A stretch of 64,000 bases of DNA. Origin: Massilia rubra. Its GTDB lineage: Bacteria; Pseudomonadota; Gammaproteobacteria; Burkholderiales; Burkholderiaceae_D. A model generated the notes under the pieces. It was not told where the DNA came from. It saw only the letters and a list, made by a program, of their open reading frames with translations, and searched no databases. Shown in pieces: positions 28,436-40,184 of the stretch. Position numbers and translations under genes: made by a program. Within the stretch, counting starts at the first letter, position 1. Each line of letters opens with the position of its first letter. The stretch covers positions 1-64,000 of the forward strand of contig NZ_VUYU01000026.1 of NCBI RefSeq assembly GCF_011682065.1, in the 5' to 3' direction.

Positions 28436-29485
28436 ATGAAGGTCGTGATCGTCGACGACACGCACATCAACCTGGTGCTCATGTCGCGCCTGCTGGAAAA
28501 ACTCCCGGACGTCGAAACGGTGGCCTTCCAGTCGGCGCCCGACGCGCTGGCCTGGTGCCGCGCCCATCCCTGCGACCTGCTGGTGCTCGACTACATGATG
28601 CCGGACCTGAACGGGCTCGATTTCATCGCCGCGCTCGGGGGCGAGGCGCGCGAGCGCCCGCCGGTGCTGATGGTCACCGCCAGCCAGGAGGTGGAAGTGC
28701 GCCACCGCGCGCTGGAAAACGGCGCCAACGATTTCCTGATCAAGCCGATCGACAAGATCGAATTTTTGGCGCGCACCCGCAACATGCTCGAACTGCGGCG
28801 CGCCACCCTGGCCCTGCAAAGCCGCGCCAGCACGCTGGCCAGCGAAGTGGGCAAGGCCACCGCCGAACTGCGCGCGCGCGAACAGGAAACCATCTTGCTG
28901 CTGTGCCGCGCCTCCGAATACCGCGACCCCGAAACCGGCGCCCACATCCAGCGCATGGCCCATTACTCCTGCCTGATCGCGGCCGAACTGGGCCTGTCGA
29001 ACGAGGAGCAGGCCTGCATCCTCAACGCCGCGCCCATGCACGATATCGGCAAGGTCGGCACGCCCGACCACATCCTGCTCAAGCCGGGCCGCCTCACGCC
29101 CGACGAAATGGACATCATGCGCCAGCACGCGGCGATCGGCTACAACATCCTCAAGGCCAGCGAAGCGAGCATGCTGCAACTGGCCGCCGTGATCGCCCAC
29201 ACCCACCACGAGCGCTTCGACGGCCAGGGCTACCCCAACGGCTTGCAGGGCGACGCCATTCCGCTGGTCGGGCGCATCGTCGCCGTGGCCGACGTGTTCG
29301 ACGCCCTGACCAGCGTGCGTCCGTATAAAACCGCCTGGACCCTGGACGCCGCGCGCGCCTACCTGCTTGACAACAGCGGCACTCACTTCGACCCGCAATG
29401 CGTGGACGCGTTGCTGCGGCGCTGGCCGGGGGTGCTCGAAATCCGCGAGCGCTTCCGCGATTGCGCGCGCCAGGACGCGGCGTAA
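28436..29485 (+). CDS. Response regulator with HD-GYP domain (predicted c-di-GMP phosphodiesterase)
   Basis: 349 residues. Receiver domain (about 1-120): VVIVDDTHINLVLMSRLL, phosphoacceptor Asp in LLVLDYMMPDLNG, Lys in FLIKPIDK. After a helical linker the HD-GYP domain (about 150-340) shows APMHDIGKVGTPDHILLKPGRLT, AVIAHTHHERFDGQGYPNGL and GRIVAVADVFDALTS, so the metal-binding HD pair and GYP motif are intact. Relatives such as RpfG break c-di-GMP when phosphorylated. Its likely kinase is the next gene, six bases downstream. Confidence 0.92.
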   Translation: MKVVIVDDTHINLVLMSRLLEKLPDVETVAFQSAPDALAWCRAHPCDLLVLDYMMPDLNGLDFIAALGGEARERPPVLMVTASQEVEVRHRALENGANDFLIKPIDKIEFLARTRNMLELRRATLALQSRASTLASEVGKATAELRAREQETILLLCRASEYRDPETGAHIQRMAHYSCLIAAELGLSNEEQACILNAAPMHDIGKVGTPDHILLKPGRLTPDEMDIMRQHAAIGYNILKASEASMLQLAAVIAHTHHERFDGQGYPNGLQGDAIPLVGRIVAVADVFDALTSVRPYKTAWTLDAARAYLLDNSGTHFDPQCVDALLRRWPGVLEIRERFRDCARQDAA

Positions 29486-29491
29486 GGGCCC

Positions 29492-31804
<2,313 letters not shown>

Positions 31805-32090
31805 GGCTTAAGGCTTTGCCGGCAGATTGCCTGCATCAATTCCTGATTCCCCTTCCCGTTTTTTCGATGGCCGGTCCGCGTGTCGATGCCGCCCGCCGCC
31901 GTTTGTCGCCTGTCGATTCGGATAGGGGAGGCCCTATACGAAGCGTCAGGTACCCCGCCATGACGCTCGGCTTATGCTGGGTCACGACTGCTGATCGTTG
32001 CCGACACCAGTCGGTCGCGCCGCCAGTCGCAAGCAATTTTTTTCAACGCGTCATTGTTGATTTTTTTCAAATCCAGAGGAGTGCACGGAC

Positions 32091-32705
32091 ATGAATGAAC
32101 AAGGCTTGGTGTTAGCGCTGAACGAAGATCAGATTCGGCAAATTCACGCCCTTAGCGGACAACGGATGACGTCGATCCGGATCGTCCCCGACTTCCCTGG
32201 CGTGCAGGGAGTGCAGGGCGCGCAGTCGGTGCAGGGCTATCAGGGCGGGCAGGGATACCAGGGGCCGCAGGCTTCCGGCGGTTTCCAGGGGACGCAGGCC
32301 GTCATCGGCCCGCTCGGCTTCCAGGGCTCGGTCGGGCCGTTCGGTTTCCAGGGGCCGCAGGCGATGGTCGGCTTCCAGGGGCCGCAAGGTTTCTTCGGAC
32401 CGTTCGGCTTCCAGGGCGCGCAGGGACCGGCAGGCTTTTTCAACCCGTTCGGCTTCCAGGGCAGCCAGGGACAGCAAGGTTACCAGGGGCCGCAGGCGGT
32501 GTTCGGCTTCCAGGGGCCGCAAGGCTTCGTCGGGCCGCTCGGATTCCAAGGCTTCGTCGGGCAGCAGGGCTACCAGGGACCCCAGGGCACGTTCGGTTAC
32601 CAAGGTGGGCAGGGCTTCCAGGGACCGTCCGGCTTCCAGGGCCAGGGCTTTCCCGGCCAGGGCTTCCAGGGCTTCCCGGGGTCGCAAGGATATCAGCGCT
32701 ACTAA
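32091..32705 (+). CDS. Collagen-like Gly-X-Gln repeat protein
   Basis: 204 residues. Residues 1-36 form a non-repetitive head with LVLALNEDQIRQIHALSGQRM. From about residue 37 to the end the chain is built of triplets, mostly Gly-Phe-Gln, Gly-Tyr-Gln, Gly-Pro-Gln and Gly-Pro-Leu/Phe. The three-residue register holds throughout, with Ser, Ala or Asn replacing Gly in a few triplets. Pro falls in the X place and Gln in the Y place, as in collagen-like helices stabilised by Gln. No signal peptide, Cys or membrane segment is seen, so export, if any, is unusual. AGAGGAG lies upstream of the ATG. The next gene has a similar head. About 290 gene-free bases precede it. Confidence 0.8.
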   Translation: MNEQGLVLALNEDQIRQIHALSGQRMTSIRIVPDFPGVQGVQGAQSVQGYQGGQGYQGPQASGGFQGTQAVIGPLGFQGSVGPFGFQGPQAMVGFQGPQGFFGPFGFQGAQGPAGFFNPFGFQGSQGQQGYQGPQAVFGFQGPQGFVGPLGFQGFVGQQGYQGPQGTFGYQGGQGFQGPSGFQGQGFPGQGFQGFPGSQGYQRY

Positions 32706-32846
32706 GCTGACCCGGTAGCGGCGCTTCCCCATGGCTTGGGTGATCTGGCATTGCCCAGGCTATGTTTCCAGCTTCTCGCTAAGCCGCGCGGCGAGTGTCA
32801 GCAAGGTTCTTCTTCACCACCACAAAGTCAACAAGGGAGCTTTATT

Positions 32847-33200
32847 GTGAATTCATCAGAGGTATTTTTTCCGGCCGGATGGCTGGCCCTGAGCAGCGAG
32901 CAGTCGGCGCAGATCAAATCGGTGCTGGGCAAGGATGTCAGCGCCGTTCCCGTGTATAACGTCGTGGCGCTGGCCGGAAATAATGGCTACCAGCCGCTCA
33001 ATGTGGTGCCGGGACTGGCCTGCCTGGTCGTGCACGAGGGCGCCCGGCAGCAATTCGGGGCGCACGACGAGTCGTTGCGGGCGCTGCCGGACGACATGGG
33101 GCGCGAATCTGGCGGATCGTCGTTTGGCAGGGATGCCAGGTCGATGACGCACCAGGGCGATGACGAGGCCGCCAAGAACGCCAAGCTCAAACAAAAGTAA
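32847..33200 (+). CDS. Small protein sharing the head module of the collagen-like protein
   Basis: About 117 residues from GTG at 32847, chosen for the AAGGGAG eight bases upstream. Residues 11-38 (GWLALSSEQSAQIKSVLGKDVSAV) align without gaps to residues 6-33 of the preceding protein, with shared LAL, Q, QI and G. A beta-rich middle (VPVYNVVALAGNNGYQPLNVVPGLACLVVHEGA) and a hydrophilic, charged C-terminus follow. It has no repeats or signal peptide. Function unknown; it probably works with the collagen-like protein. Confidence 0.65.
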   Translation: MNSSEVFFPAGWLALSSEQSAQIKSVLGKDVSAVPVYNVVALAGNNGYQPLNVVPGLACLVVHEGARQQFGAHDESLRALPDDMGRESGGSSFGRDARSMTHQGDDEAAKNAKLKQK

Positions 33201-33436
33201 CCGGGCCGTGCCGGGGCGGGATTGGCATCGCGCTAAATGGAAGGCGATCCTTGCCCCACGCCAGGCGCCTTGCGGACGTCCGGGGGAGAGTGGCTTTCAG
33301 TCAAGGTGAGACGGTGCCCGTAAGATCGATCAGAGTCTCGTAATGTCCTCTCAGCTCCAGAACCAGTTCATCGAAGGTAAAGCAGTGAAGATGCTGACTG
33401 TTAATCACGGTGGATTTTCTGCGTCACTCGATCTGC

Positions 33437-34054
33437 TCAGTTTGCGTGGTCTGGGCCGATCGTGCAATTAGCGCCAAGCTTACCGACTAGTTGCTGATCG
33501 CGAAGAGCGGAAATCCAGTTCAGACCTGTGACGAAATTACCCTGCTCGAGCAATAGCTTGCGTACTTCTGACTGATCGCGATGATACGCTCCGGCAAGAG
33601 CGCAGGCCACTTCTTCCAGGTCCAGGCCAGGCTCAACACCTTGCACATAAATCCGATAGCGCCGGTCCAAATACATATTGGGATCGCTCCATCGGATCTT
33701 CCCCATCTGCTCATCGAGCACGTTGATTCCCAACTCCGTCGCAATATTGTTGACAAAGCCACGAATGCTGATGAAGTCGGGACTATCTACAATCCCGAGG
33801 CTTCCGGATTGCTCCCCAAAATTGTCTATCAAAGGGCCGTCGCTCCAGGGACATTCGTCGATCGCCATATCGTCGTCAGCATACGAGCTCAAACACGGGT
33901 AAACGGACGTGATGATGTCATGTAAGCGAACAAATGCAGGATGTGGCGGACCATTCTGCGGCGCCGCCTCAATTATCTTGCGCGCTAATTCCCAGGCAGT
34001 CGCCGCGTCATCTTCCGGCAGCGGGGCAACAATAAACTCAAGCACGTAGCTCAT
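33437..34054 (-). CDS. Protein of unknown function, possibly immunity-type
   Basis: 205 residues: MSYVLEFIVAPLPEDDAATAWELARKII, a middle with DDDMAIDECPWSDGPLIDNFGEQSG, and a C-terminal part with VEEVACALAGAYHRDQ-like sequence, LLEQGNFVTGLNWISALRD. Acidic, soluble, with fewer G and C than its neighbours. The style (single gene, acidic, next to broken mobile DNA) resembles polymorphic-toxin immunity proteins, but no family is recognised and no toxin gene lies beside it. Confidence 0.6.
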   Translation of the reverse strand: MSYVLEFIVAPLPEDDAATAWELARKIIEAAPQNGPPHPAFVRLHDIITSVYPCLSSYADDDMAIDECPWSDGPLIDNFGEQSGSLGIVDSPDFISIRGFVNNIATELGINVLDEQMGKIRWSDPNMYLDRRYRIYVQGVEPGLDLEEVACALAGAYHRDQSEVRKLLLEQGNFVTGLNWISALRDQQLVGKLGANCTIGPDHAN

Positions 34055-34331
34055 TAAGATAAATTCCTTTCAGTTGCTTCTTTGCGTTGGAAGCGGATCG
34101 TAGCAGGCGCTGCAGCGGCACACAACACCCCTGCGCCGGGGTGATGTCGCGTTGTTGATCAAATGGCGGAAATTGGCCGAAAGCGGGAGTTGCCTGTAGT
34201 CGATTGTAGCGTACAGGTAAACCCTATCGAACCACGTGAGCGAGTCAATCTTTGTTGTCTCAACAGGGTTGTTTTATGTTTTCGAGATGCCAACTTTGAA
34301 GGGGCTACATCCTAACGAGACAAACCAAGCC

Positions 34332-34470
34332 ATGGCGCTCTACGGAGATGCCCGCGTTTCCAGCAGCGACCAGGATTTCACCCTGCAGGAGCAGGCGCTG
34401 CGCGCCGCCGGTTGTGATGTCGCGAGGGCCGAGAAGGCGAGTGGCACCAGTCGCGCCGGCCGCACCGTGC
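34332..34470 (+). pseudogene. Serine recombinase (resolvase/invertase) N-terminal fragment
   Basis: The frame gives MALYGDARVSSSDQDFTLQEQALRAAGCDVARAEKASGTSRAGRT, written here in two parts as the ARVSSSDQD motif (catalytic Ser region) and KASGTSRAGR. This is the first 45 or so residues of a resolvase. The rest of the catalytic domain and the helix-turn-helix are missing. The fragment is joined directly to transposase sequence. Confidence 0.75.
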
Positions 34471-34474
34471 CGGC

Positions 34475-34935
34475 CACGGCAAGCCGCGACTGTGGCCGCA
34501 TGCGGAGCTGGAGCGCTATTGCGAGCTGATCGCGGCGCTTAAACTGCGCATCACCAACAAGGCCGGGCGCCACCTTTCCACCGGGCGGTCCATCGAGCTG
34601 ATGGAGGACTATGGCGTGGAGACGGCGCAGGGCTTGGTCAAAGCGCCGAAGGGCCCGCTGCGGCGTCCGACCGTCAATCGCCATCTTTCGCTCTTACGCC
34701 TCGATCAGCCCCGTCTGCTGCGCGAACCGCCGGCCGTGCGCTTCCAGGCCGGACCAAGCAAGGACTGCTGGCAATCCGACATGTCGCCGTCGGACCTCAA
34801 GCACATCGACAAGCCCGATCGGATCGATCCGTCGAAGGCTGTGCCGACCTTGATGCTGTTGAGCGTGGTGGACGCCCGTAGCGGCGTCTGCTACCAAGCG
34901 TACCAGTGCGTGAACGGCGAGGACGCCGAGTCAAC
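34475..34935 (+). pseudogene. Integrase-core transposase fragment
   Basis: An open stretch reads HGKPRLWPHAELERYCELI, GRHLSTGRSIELMEDYGVETA, RRPTVNRHLSLLRLDQPRLLREPPAVRF and a catalytic-core start CWQSDMSPSDLKHIDKPD followed by SVVDARSGVCYQAYQC. This is the middle of a DDE (rve) transposase that binds DNA with its front half. Front and back are missing; the right end stops at the cfa gene's 3' end. Downstream, the same frame runs on only as antisense of cfa. Confidence 0.75.
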
Positions 34936-36175
34936 GCCACGTCGCCTGCCCGTACATGTAGCGCCGCGACCATGGCAGCGCGGCCGGATCGCGTCCCGCC
35001 CTGCCGCACACGATCTGGTACAAACTGATCCAGTCATGGGTGAACGCATGCGTGCATCCGGCCAGGTACACCTGCCAGATGCGAAAGCGGCGCGCGTCCG
35101 TCAAGCCTTTGATGCGCTCGGCATTGGCCTCGAAATTCTCGGTCCACATGGCGCATGTGCGCGCGTAATGGCGCCGCAGGTTTTCCACGTCGCGCACCTC
35201 GAGCCCGCCTTCCTGCATGGCCTTGACCACCGTGCCCAGGTGCGCCAGCTCGCCGTGCGGAAACACGTACCGGCTGATGAAGTCGCCGCCTCCGTGCGGC
35301 ACGCCATGGCTGTCCGGATTGGTGGTGGTCAGCCCGTGGTTCATCGCCACCCCGTCGGGCGTGAGCAGCGTTGCCATGCGGCGAAAGTAGGCGGGCAGCT
35401 GGCGCACGCCCACATGCTCGAACATGCCCACGCTGGTGATGCGGTCGAACTGGCCGCCGACATCGCGATAATCCTGCAGGCGGATCTCGACCTGCCCTGT
35501 CAAGCCGGCCCGCTCGACCCGCTCGCGGGCCAGCCGCGCCTGGTTATCGGACAGGGTGACGCCGACGCAGCGCGCCCCGTGCCGCTGGGCCGCGCGGATG
35601 GCCAGCGCGCCCCAGCCGCAACCGATGTCGAGCAGGCGGTGTCCGGGCCGCACGCCGATCTTGGTGAGGATATGGTCGATCTTCCTGAGCTGCGCCTCGG
35701 CCAGCGTTTCGTTGCCGTTCTCAAAATAGGCGCACGAATACACCATGTCCGGATCGAGCCAGGCGCCGTAGAATTCGTTGGACACGTCGTAGTGATAGCG
35801 CACCGCTTGCGCATCGTGCTTGCGCGTGTGGCCGCCGCCGAGCGCGTCGCCGACCGCGCCGAGCAGGCGCCCCAGCCCGAGTGCGGGCAGCTTGTTGGCC
35901 AGTGCATGACTAGCCAGCGCATTGACCACGGCAATCATGTCGTTGGCGCGCCCGCTGACGTCGATCGCGCCTTCCACGTACGCGCGGCCGAGCTTGTACA
36001 GCGATGGCGCCAGCAGGTAGCGCAGCGAACTGGCGCGCGGCACGCGCACGGTTACGCGCGGCGGATCGGGCGAAAAATCGAAGCGCTGGCCGTTCCACAG
36101 CTCCACCCGCAAAGGAAGCGATGGCTGGCTGCGCAGGCCTTCGCTCCAGGCCTTCAGTTTGATCTGGTTGAACAC
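34931..36175 (-). CDS. cfa: Cyclopropane-fatty-acyl-phospholipid synthase family methyltransferase
   Basis: About 414 residues. It uses SAM to add a methylene bridge to unsaturated acyl chains of membrane lipids. Motifs are YHYDVSNEFYGAWLDPDMVYSCAYF, LLDIGCGWGALAIRAA (SAM site), VGVTLSDNQ, ITSVGMFEHVG and a C-terminal TENFEANAERIKGL. I chose GTG at 36175 because GGAGG lies five bases before it; an upstream GTG at 36181 sits directly on the ribosome site. It lies 44 bases behind the hemerythrin-PdxH gene on the same strand, probably one operon. Its 3' end abuts transposase debris. Confidence 0.92.
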   Translation of the reverse strand: MFNQIKLKAWSEGLRSQPSLPLRVELWNGQRFDFSPDPPRVTVRVPRASSLRYLLAPSLYKLGRAYVEGAIDVSGRANDMIAVVNALASHALANKLPALGLGRLLGAVGDALGGGHTRKHDAQAVRYHYDVSNEFYGAWLDPDMVYSCAYFENGNETLAEAQLRKIDHILTKIGVRPGHRLLDIGCGWGALAIRAAQRHGARCVGVTLSDNQARLARERVERAGLTGQVEIRLQDYRDVGGQFDRITSVGMFEHVGVRQLPAYFRRMATLLTPDGVAMNHGLTTTNPDSHGVPHGGGDFISRYVFPHGELAHLGTVVKAMQEGGLEVRDVENLRRHYARTCAMWTENFEANAERIKGLTDARRFRIWQVYLAGCTHAFTHDWISLYQIVCGRAGRDPAALPWSRRYMYGQATWR

Positions 36176-36225
36176 GCACACCTCCGGACGATTGTTGCCG
36201 GCCGCTGTGCGCGCACACCGGCCGG

Positions 36226-37440
36226 TTAGGGTTGCAACCGTTCGCGCGCCCAGCTGCCGTCGCTTTGCAGCGTGTACACGATGCGGTCGTGAAAACGCGA
36301 GCGGCGTCCCTGCCAGAACTCGATGCGTTCAGGTACCAGGCGGAAGCCGCCCCAGTTGTCGGGACGTGGCGGCTCCTCGCCGTATTGCTTGGCTACAGCG
36401 TCGTAGTGTTGTTCCAGCGCGCCACGATTGGCAATCGGCTCGCTTTGCGCGGACGCAATCGCGGCCAGCCGGCTTTTCAGCGGACGGCTGTGGAAATACT
36501 TGTCGCTTTCTTCCGCAGAAGTGCGCTCTACCCTTCCTTCGATCCGGATCTGGCGTTCGAGTTCCGTCCAAAAGAACAGTAATGCCGCATGCGGGTTGGC
36601 GGCCAGCTGGCGCCCCTTCTGGCTGTTGTAGTTGGTGTACCAGGTAAAGCCGCGCGGATCGAACTGCTTGATCAGCACGATGCGCGAGCTCGGCCGGCCC
36701 TGTTCGTCCACGGTCGCCACGCTCATCGCGTTCGGCTCGTTGACCTGGGCCTTGAGCGCTTCCTCGAACCAGGTGGTAAATTGCACGAACGGATCATCCG
36801 CCACGTCGCTTTCGTTCAGGCTGGCCTGGCCGTAATCCTTGCGCAGGCTGGCCACGGCGTCGCCGGTCGATGCCGGCTGCGCCGCCGGCGTGGCGCTCGG
36901 GGCGCCCGGGGCGATACCGCGCCGTTGCTGCATGGCCTGGCCCAGGGTCGCCATCTGCGCGGCGCTGAACAGGCGCTTGGCCATCGGCGCGATATGGCCT
37001 TCCTCGCGCTCCATGTGGGCGCGGTACATGCTGGCGAAGCGCTGCACGTCGTGCTCGCGCAGCAGCGCGGCGCTGCCGTCGGCGATGGCGGACAGTTGCT
37101 CGTGCAGTTCTTGCCACATGCCGTCCATCTGGCGGTGCTCGTCGAGGATGCCGGGCACGAGCTGGGCCAGCAGCTCGGCGTCCGCGCCGCTGGCCGTGCT
37201 GCGCAGCATCGGCACCAGGTTCTGTTCTTCGTCTTCGTGATGGAGCGGCGCGGCCTGGTCGAAATACTTCATCACCGCGCGCGCGGCATGGCGCGCTTCG
37301 TCGTCGGCGCCGTGGCTGGCCAGGTGCGGCAACAATTTTTCCAGGGTGGCCAGCTGTTTGCGGATGCGGTCGTGACAGTGTTTCAGCACCGCGATCGGCT
37401 GGTCGAAACCGGGGGCGCTGTCGGGCAGGGCGTAGCTCAT
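36226..37440 (-). CDS. pdxH: Hemerythrin HHE domain fused to pyridoxamine 5'-phosphate oxidase (PdxH)
   Basis: 404 residues in one open frame. The N-terminal part (about 1-165) has the hemerythrin-like pattern of helices with metal ligands: [37 protein letters not shown] and [17 protein letters not shown]. An Ala/Pro-rich linker (about 172-193) leads to a full-length PdxH (about 194-404): [69 protein letters not shown], and the end [24 protein letters not shown] cut short here. PdxH makes pyridoxal 5'-phosphate with FMN and O2. A di-iron O2- or redox-sensing domain on it is unusual. ATG at 37440 gives a clean hemerythrin start; earlier codons read through a repeat. Confidence 0.88.
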   Translation of the reverse strand: MSYALPDSAPGFDQPIAVLKHCHDRIRKQLATLEKLLPHLASHGADDEARHAARAVMKYFDQAAPLHHEDEEQNLVPMLRSTASGADAELLAQLVPGILDEHRQMDGMWQELHEQLSAIADGSAALLREHDVQRFASMYRAHMEREEGHIAPMAKRLFSAAQMATLGQAMQQRRGIAPGAPSATPAAQPASTGDAVASLRKDYGQASLNESDVADDPFVQFTTWFEEALKAQVNEPNAMSVATVDEQGRPSSRIVLIKQFDPRGFTWYTNYNSQKGRQLAANPHAALLFFWTELERQIRIEGRVERTSAEESDKYFHSRPLKSRLAAIASAQSEPIANRGALEQHYDAVAKQYGEEPPRPDNWGGFRLVPERIEFWQGRRSRFHDRIVYTLQSDGSWARERLQP

Positions 37441-37522
37441 GGAGATTTCTCGCTTGTGGCTGGTGGCAAATACCTCATTGGCGCTGACATGAGCTCTTTC
37501 GAGCCGATCGTTACACTCAAAA

Positions 37523-37614
37523 CCGTCGTTCCCGCGCAGGCGGGAACCCAAGTTCGTTCCGCAGCCAGTGGCGGTTCGACAAAACTTGGGTTCCCGCCTG
37601 CGCGGGAACGACGG
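37523..37614. repeat. dRS3-like palindromic repeat, copy A
   Basis: Two perfect 32-base inverted arms (37523-37554 and 37583-37614) enclose 28 bases. Each arm contains GTTCCC-N8-GGGAAC (GTTCCCGCGCAGGCGGGAAC). This is a variant of the ATTCCC-N8-GGGAAT core seen at 51271 and known as dRS3 in Neisseria. It lies between the divergent pdxH and tcdA genes. Confidence 0.8.
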
Positions 37615-37690
37615 AGTGACGTCACCGCCATCGGGAACATATTGCACATTTTAGAGCAGTCTGTCCGGCCGCGTCCGTTAAAATGGCGGC

Positions 37691-38542
37691 ATGAATACCA
37701 TCACCACCCCCTCACTTCCCCCCGATACCAGCGAGGTCGACTTCGAGCGCCGCTTCGGCGGCATCGGCCGCCTGTACGGCGCCGCCGCGCTGGCGCGTTT
37801 CCGCTCCGCCCATGTGTGCGTGATCGGCGTCGGCGGGGTCGGCTCCTGGATCGTCGAGGCGCTGGCCCGTTCCGCCATCGGCCAGCTCACCCTGATCGAC
37901 CTCGACAACGTGGCCGAATCGAACATCAACCGCCAGATCCAGGCCCTCACCGATACCGTCGGCCAGGCCAAGATCGGCGCGCTGGCCGAGCGCATCGCCC
38001 AGATCAATCCCTTCTGCAAGGTCAAGCTGATCGAAGAGTTCATCGATCCCGACAACCTCGACCAGATGATCGGCGCCCACCAGTACGACTACGTGGTCGA
38101 CGCCATCGACAACGTCAAGGCCAAGGCCGCGCTGATCGCGTATTGCCGCGACCACCAGTTGCCGATGGTGATCATCGGCAGCGCCGGCGGCAAGACCGAC
38201 CCCACCCGCATCGAACTGCGCGACCTGTCCAAAACCGAACAGGAGCCCTTGCTGAAACTGGTGCGCAAGCGCTTGCGCAACGATTACGGCTTTCCGCGCA
38301 GCCTGAAAACCAAGTTCAACGTCGATGCCGTGTTTTCGATGGAACCGCTGAGGATGCCCGAAGGCGAGAGTTGCGAGGTCGATGGCGACGGCATCACCGG
38401 CCTCAATTGCGCCGGCTTCGGCTCGAGCATGGTCGTCACCGCTACCTTCGGCATGGTGGCCGCCGGCCACGTGCTGCGCCGTCTTGCCGACGGTGCAATT
38501 CACGCGCCTTCTGTGCAGGCGCCCGAGGCCTTGCTATCATAG
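37691..38542 (+). CDS. tcdA: tRNA threonylcarbamoyladenosine dehydratase TcdA
   Basis: 283 residues, E1/ThiF-like fold. It closes t6A37 of tRNA to the cyclic form ct6A using ATP. Landmarks are RRFGGIGRLYGAAALARF, the nucleotide-binding VIGVGGVGSWIVEALARS, LIDLDNVAESNINRQIQA, DYVVDAIDNVKAK and a C-terminal GFGSSMVVTATFGM. It works downstream of the tsaC product found at 18852, although the genes are far apart. Confidence 0.93.
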   Translation: MNTITTPSLPPDTSEVDFERRFGGIGRLYGAAALARFRSAHVCVIGVGGVGSWIVEALARSAIGQLTLIDLDNVAESNINRQIQALTDTVGQAKIGALAERIAQINPFCKVKLIEEFIDPDNLDQMIGAHQYDYVVDAIDNVKAKAALIAYCRDHQLPMVIIGSAGGKTDPTRIELRDLSKTEQEPLLKLVRKRLRNDYGFPRSLKTKFNVDAVFSMEPLRMPEGESCEVDGDGITGLNCAGFGSSMVVTATFGMVAAGHVLRRLADGAIHAPSVQAPEALLS

Positions 38543-38602
38543 CGTTGCAGAATTACCCAGTTTGACCGTTGTTCACTGAATCTTACTGAAAGAGATCACC
38601 TC

Positions 38603-39178
38603 ATGCGCCGTCCTATTTCCGTATTCCTGATGTGCGTCGCCGCCGCATCGATGGCCCAGGCCGCCGGCCAGACGCCGCCCGCACCCGAGACGCCGCCGGC
38701 GGCGACCCAGGCCACGCCGCCCGCCGCTGAGCCGGTGGCCCCGGTCACGCCGGCGCCAGCGGCCCAGCCGCCCGCGCAAGCCCAGCCTGCCACGCCGCCA
38801 GGCACCGTGCTGCTGGCCGAGCCGGTGCTCGATCCCCTGGTCGCCACCGACATCAAGGTCGGCAGCGGCGCCGAAGCGACCGCCGGCAGCAAGGTATTCG
38901 TGCATTACACCGGCTGGCTGTACAAGCCAATGGCGACGCGCCAGCGCGGCCGCCAGTTCGACTCCTCGCTCTCGCGCGGGGCGCCGCTCGAATTCGTGCT
39001 CGGCACCGGCCGCGTGATCAAGGGCTGGGACCAGGGCGTACTCGGCATGAAGGTGGGCGGCAAGCGCACCCTGGTCATTCCGAGCTACCTGGCCTACGGC
39101 AAGCGCGGCGCGCCGGGCGGCGGCATTCCGCCGGATGCCGATTTGATCTTCGACGTGGAACTTGTCAACGTCAAGTAA
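38603..39178 (+). CDS. Exported FKBP-type peptidyl-prolyl isomerase
   Basis: 191 residues. A signal peptide ends near SMAQAAG; residues about 25-70 are an Ala/Pro-rich spacer; the rest is an FKBP domain with [52 protein letters not shown] split around the active site, and [16 protein letters not shown]. It should speed proline turns in periplasmic proteins. The gene is followed 28 bases later by cysK. Confidence 0.9.
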   Translation: MRRPISVFLMCVAAASMAQAAGQTPPAPETPPAATQATPPAAEPVAPVTPAPAAQPPAQAQPATPPGTVLLAEPVLDPLVATDIKVGSGAEATAGSKVFVHYTGWLYKPMATRQRGRQFDSSLSRGAPLEFVLGTGRVIKGWDQGVLGMKVGGKRTLVIPSYLAYGKRGAPGGGIPPDADLIFDVELVNVK

Positions 39179-39206
39179 GTCCAACCATGACAGCGGGAGA
39201 GTGAGC

Positions 39207-40139
39207 ATGAGAATCGCAAACGACGTCACTGAGTTAATCGGTAACACCCCGCTGGTCCGGATTCGCAAACTGGCGCAGGGCGCCGGCGCGGACATCCTCG
39301 CCAAGCTGGAGTTCTACAACCCGGCCCACAGCGTCAAGGACCGCATCGGCCTGGCCATGGTCGAAGCGGCCGAGGCGGCCGGCAAGATCGGCCCGGACAC
39401 CGTTATCGTCGAGCCGACCAGCGGCAACACCGGCATCGCGCTGGCCATGGTGTGCGCGGCGCGCGGCTACCGCTGCAAGCTGGTCATGCCCGACACCATG
39501 AGCAGCGAGCGGCGCATGCTGCTGCGCGCCTACGGCGCCGAGCTGGTGCTCACGCCGGGTCCTGAAGGCATGCTCGGCGCCATCAAGGTGGCCGAGGAAC
39601 TGGTGGCGGCCAATCCCAACTACTACATGCCGCAGCAATTCAACAATCCCGCCAATCCCGATGTACACCGCCGCACCACGGCCGAGGAAATCTGGCGCGA
39701 CACCGACGGCAAGGTCGATATTCTGGTGGCCGGGGTCGGCACCGGCGGCACCATCACCGGCGTGGGCGAAGTGCTCAAGGCGCGCAAGCCGGGCTTCCAG
39801 GCCATCGCGGTCGAGCCCGAAGCGTCGCCCATGCTGTCCAAAGGGACCAAGGGTCCGCACCCGATCCAGGGCATCGGCGCCGGTTTCGTGCCGCAGGTGC
39901 TCAACCGCGCGGCCTTTGACGAAGTCATTTGCGTGAGCAACGACGCCGCCTTCGAGACCGCCCGCGCGGCCGCGCGCGAAGAAGGGCTGCTGGTCGGCAT
40001 TTCGTCGGGAGCGGCGCTATGGGCCGCGATCGGAGTGGCGCGCCGTCCCGAAAACGCGGGCAAGGTGATCGTGACGATTATTCCATCGTTCGGCGAACGC
40101 TATTTGTCCACGGCCTTGTTTGCCAACCTGGCGGGCTGA
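39207..40139 (+). CDS. cysK: Cysteine synthase A (O-acetylserine sulfhydrylase)
   Basis: 310 residues, fold-type II PLP enzyme making cysteine from O-acetylserine and sulfide. Schiff-base Lys is in [11 protein letters not shown]. Substrate loop [11 protein letters not shown], phosphate loop [23 protein letters not shown] and VGISSGAAL all fit. GGGAGA seven bases upstream supports the ATG at 39207. The enzyme needs PLP, made by the PdxH fusion 2 kb away; the link is only suggestive. Confidence 0.95.
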   Translation: MRIANDVTELIGNTPLVRIRKLAQGAGADILAKLEFYNPAHSVKDRIGLAMVEAAEAAGKIGPDTVIVEPTSGNTGIALAMVCAARGYRCKLVMPDTMSSERRMLLRAYGAELVLTPGPEGMLGAIKVAEELVAANPNYYMPQQFNNPANPDVHRRTTAEEIWRDTDGKVDILVAGVGTGGTITGVGEVLKARKPGFQAIAVEPEASPMLSKGTKGPHPIQGIGAGFVPQVLNRAAFDEVICVSNDAAFETARAAAREEGLLVGISSGAALWAAIGVARRPENAGKVIVTIIPSFGERYLSTALFANLAG

Positions 40140-40184
40140 GGTGGTGAGCGGCGCTGGCGCTGCCTGACGCCCGGCGGGCGCTGC

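Noticed and set aside
32112-32732. Leucine/glutamate/arginine repeat protein on the minus strand opposite the collagen-like gene
   Set aside because: It is the complement of the Gly-X-Gln triplet repeat; periodicity comes from the sense gene, which has a ribosome site and a non-repeat head.
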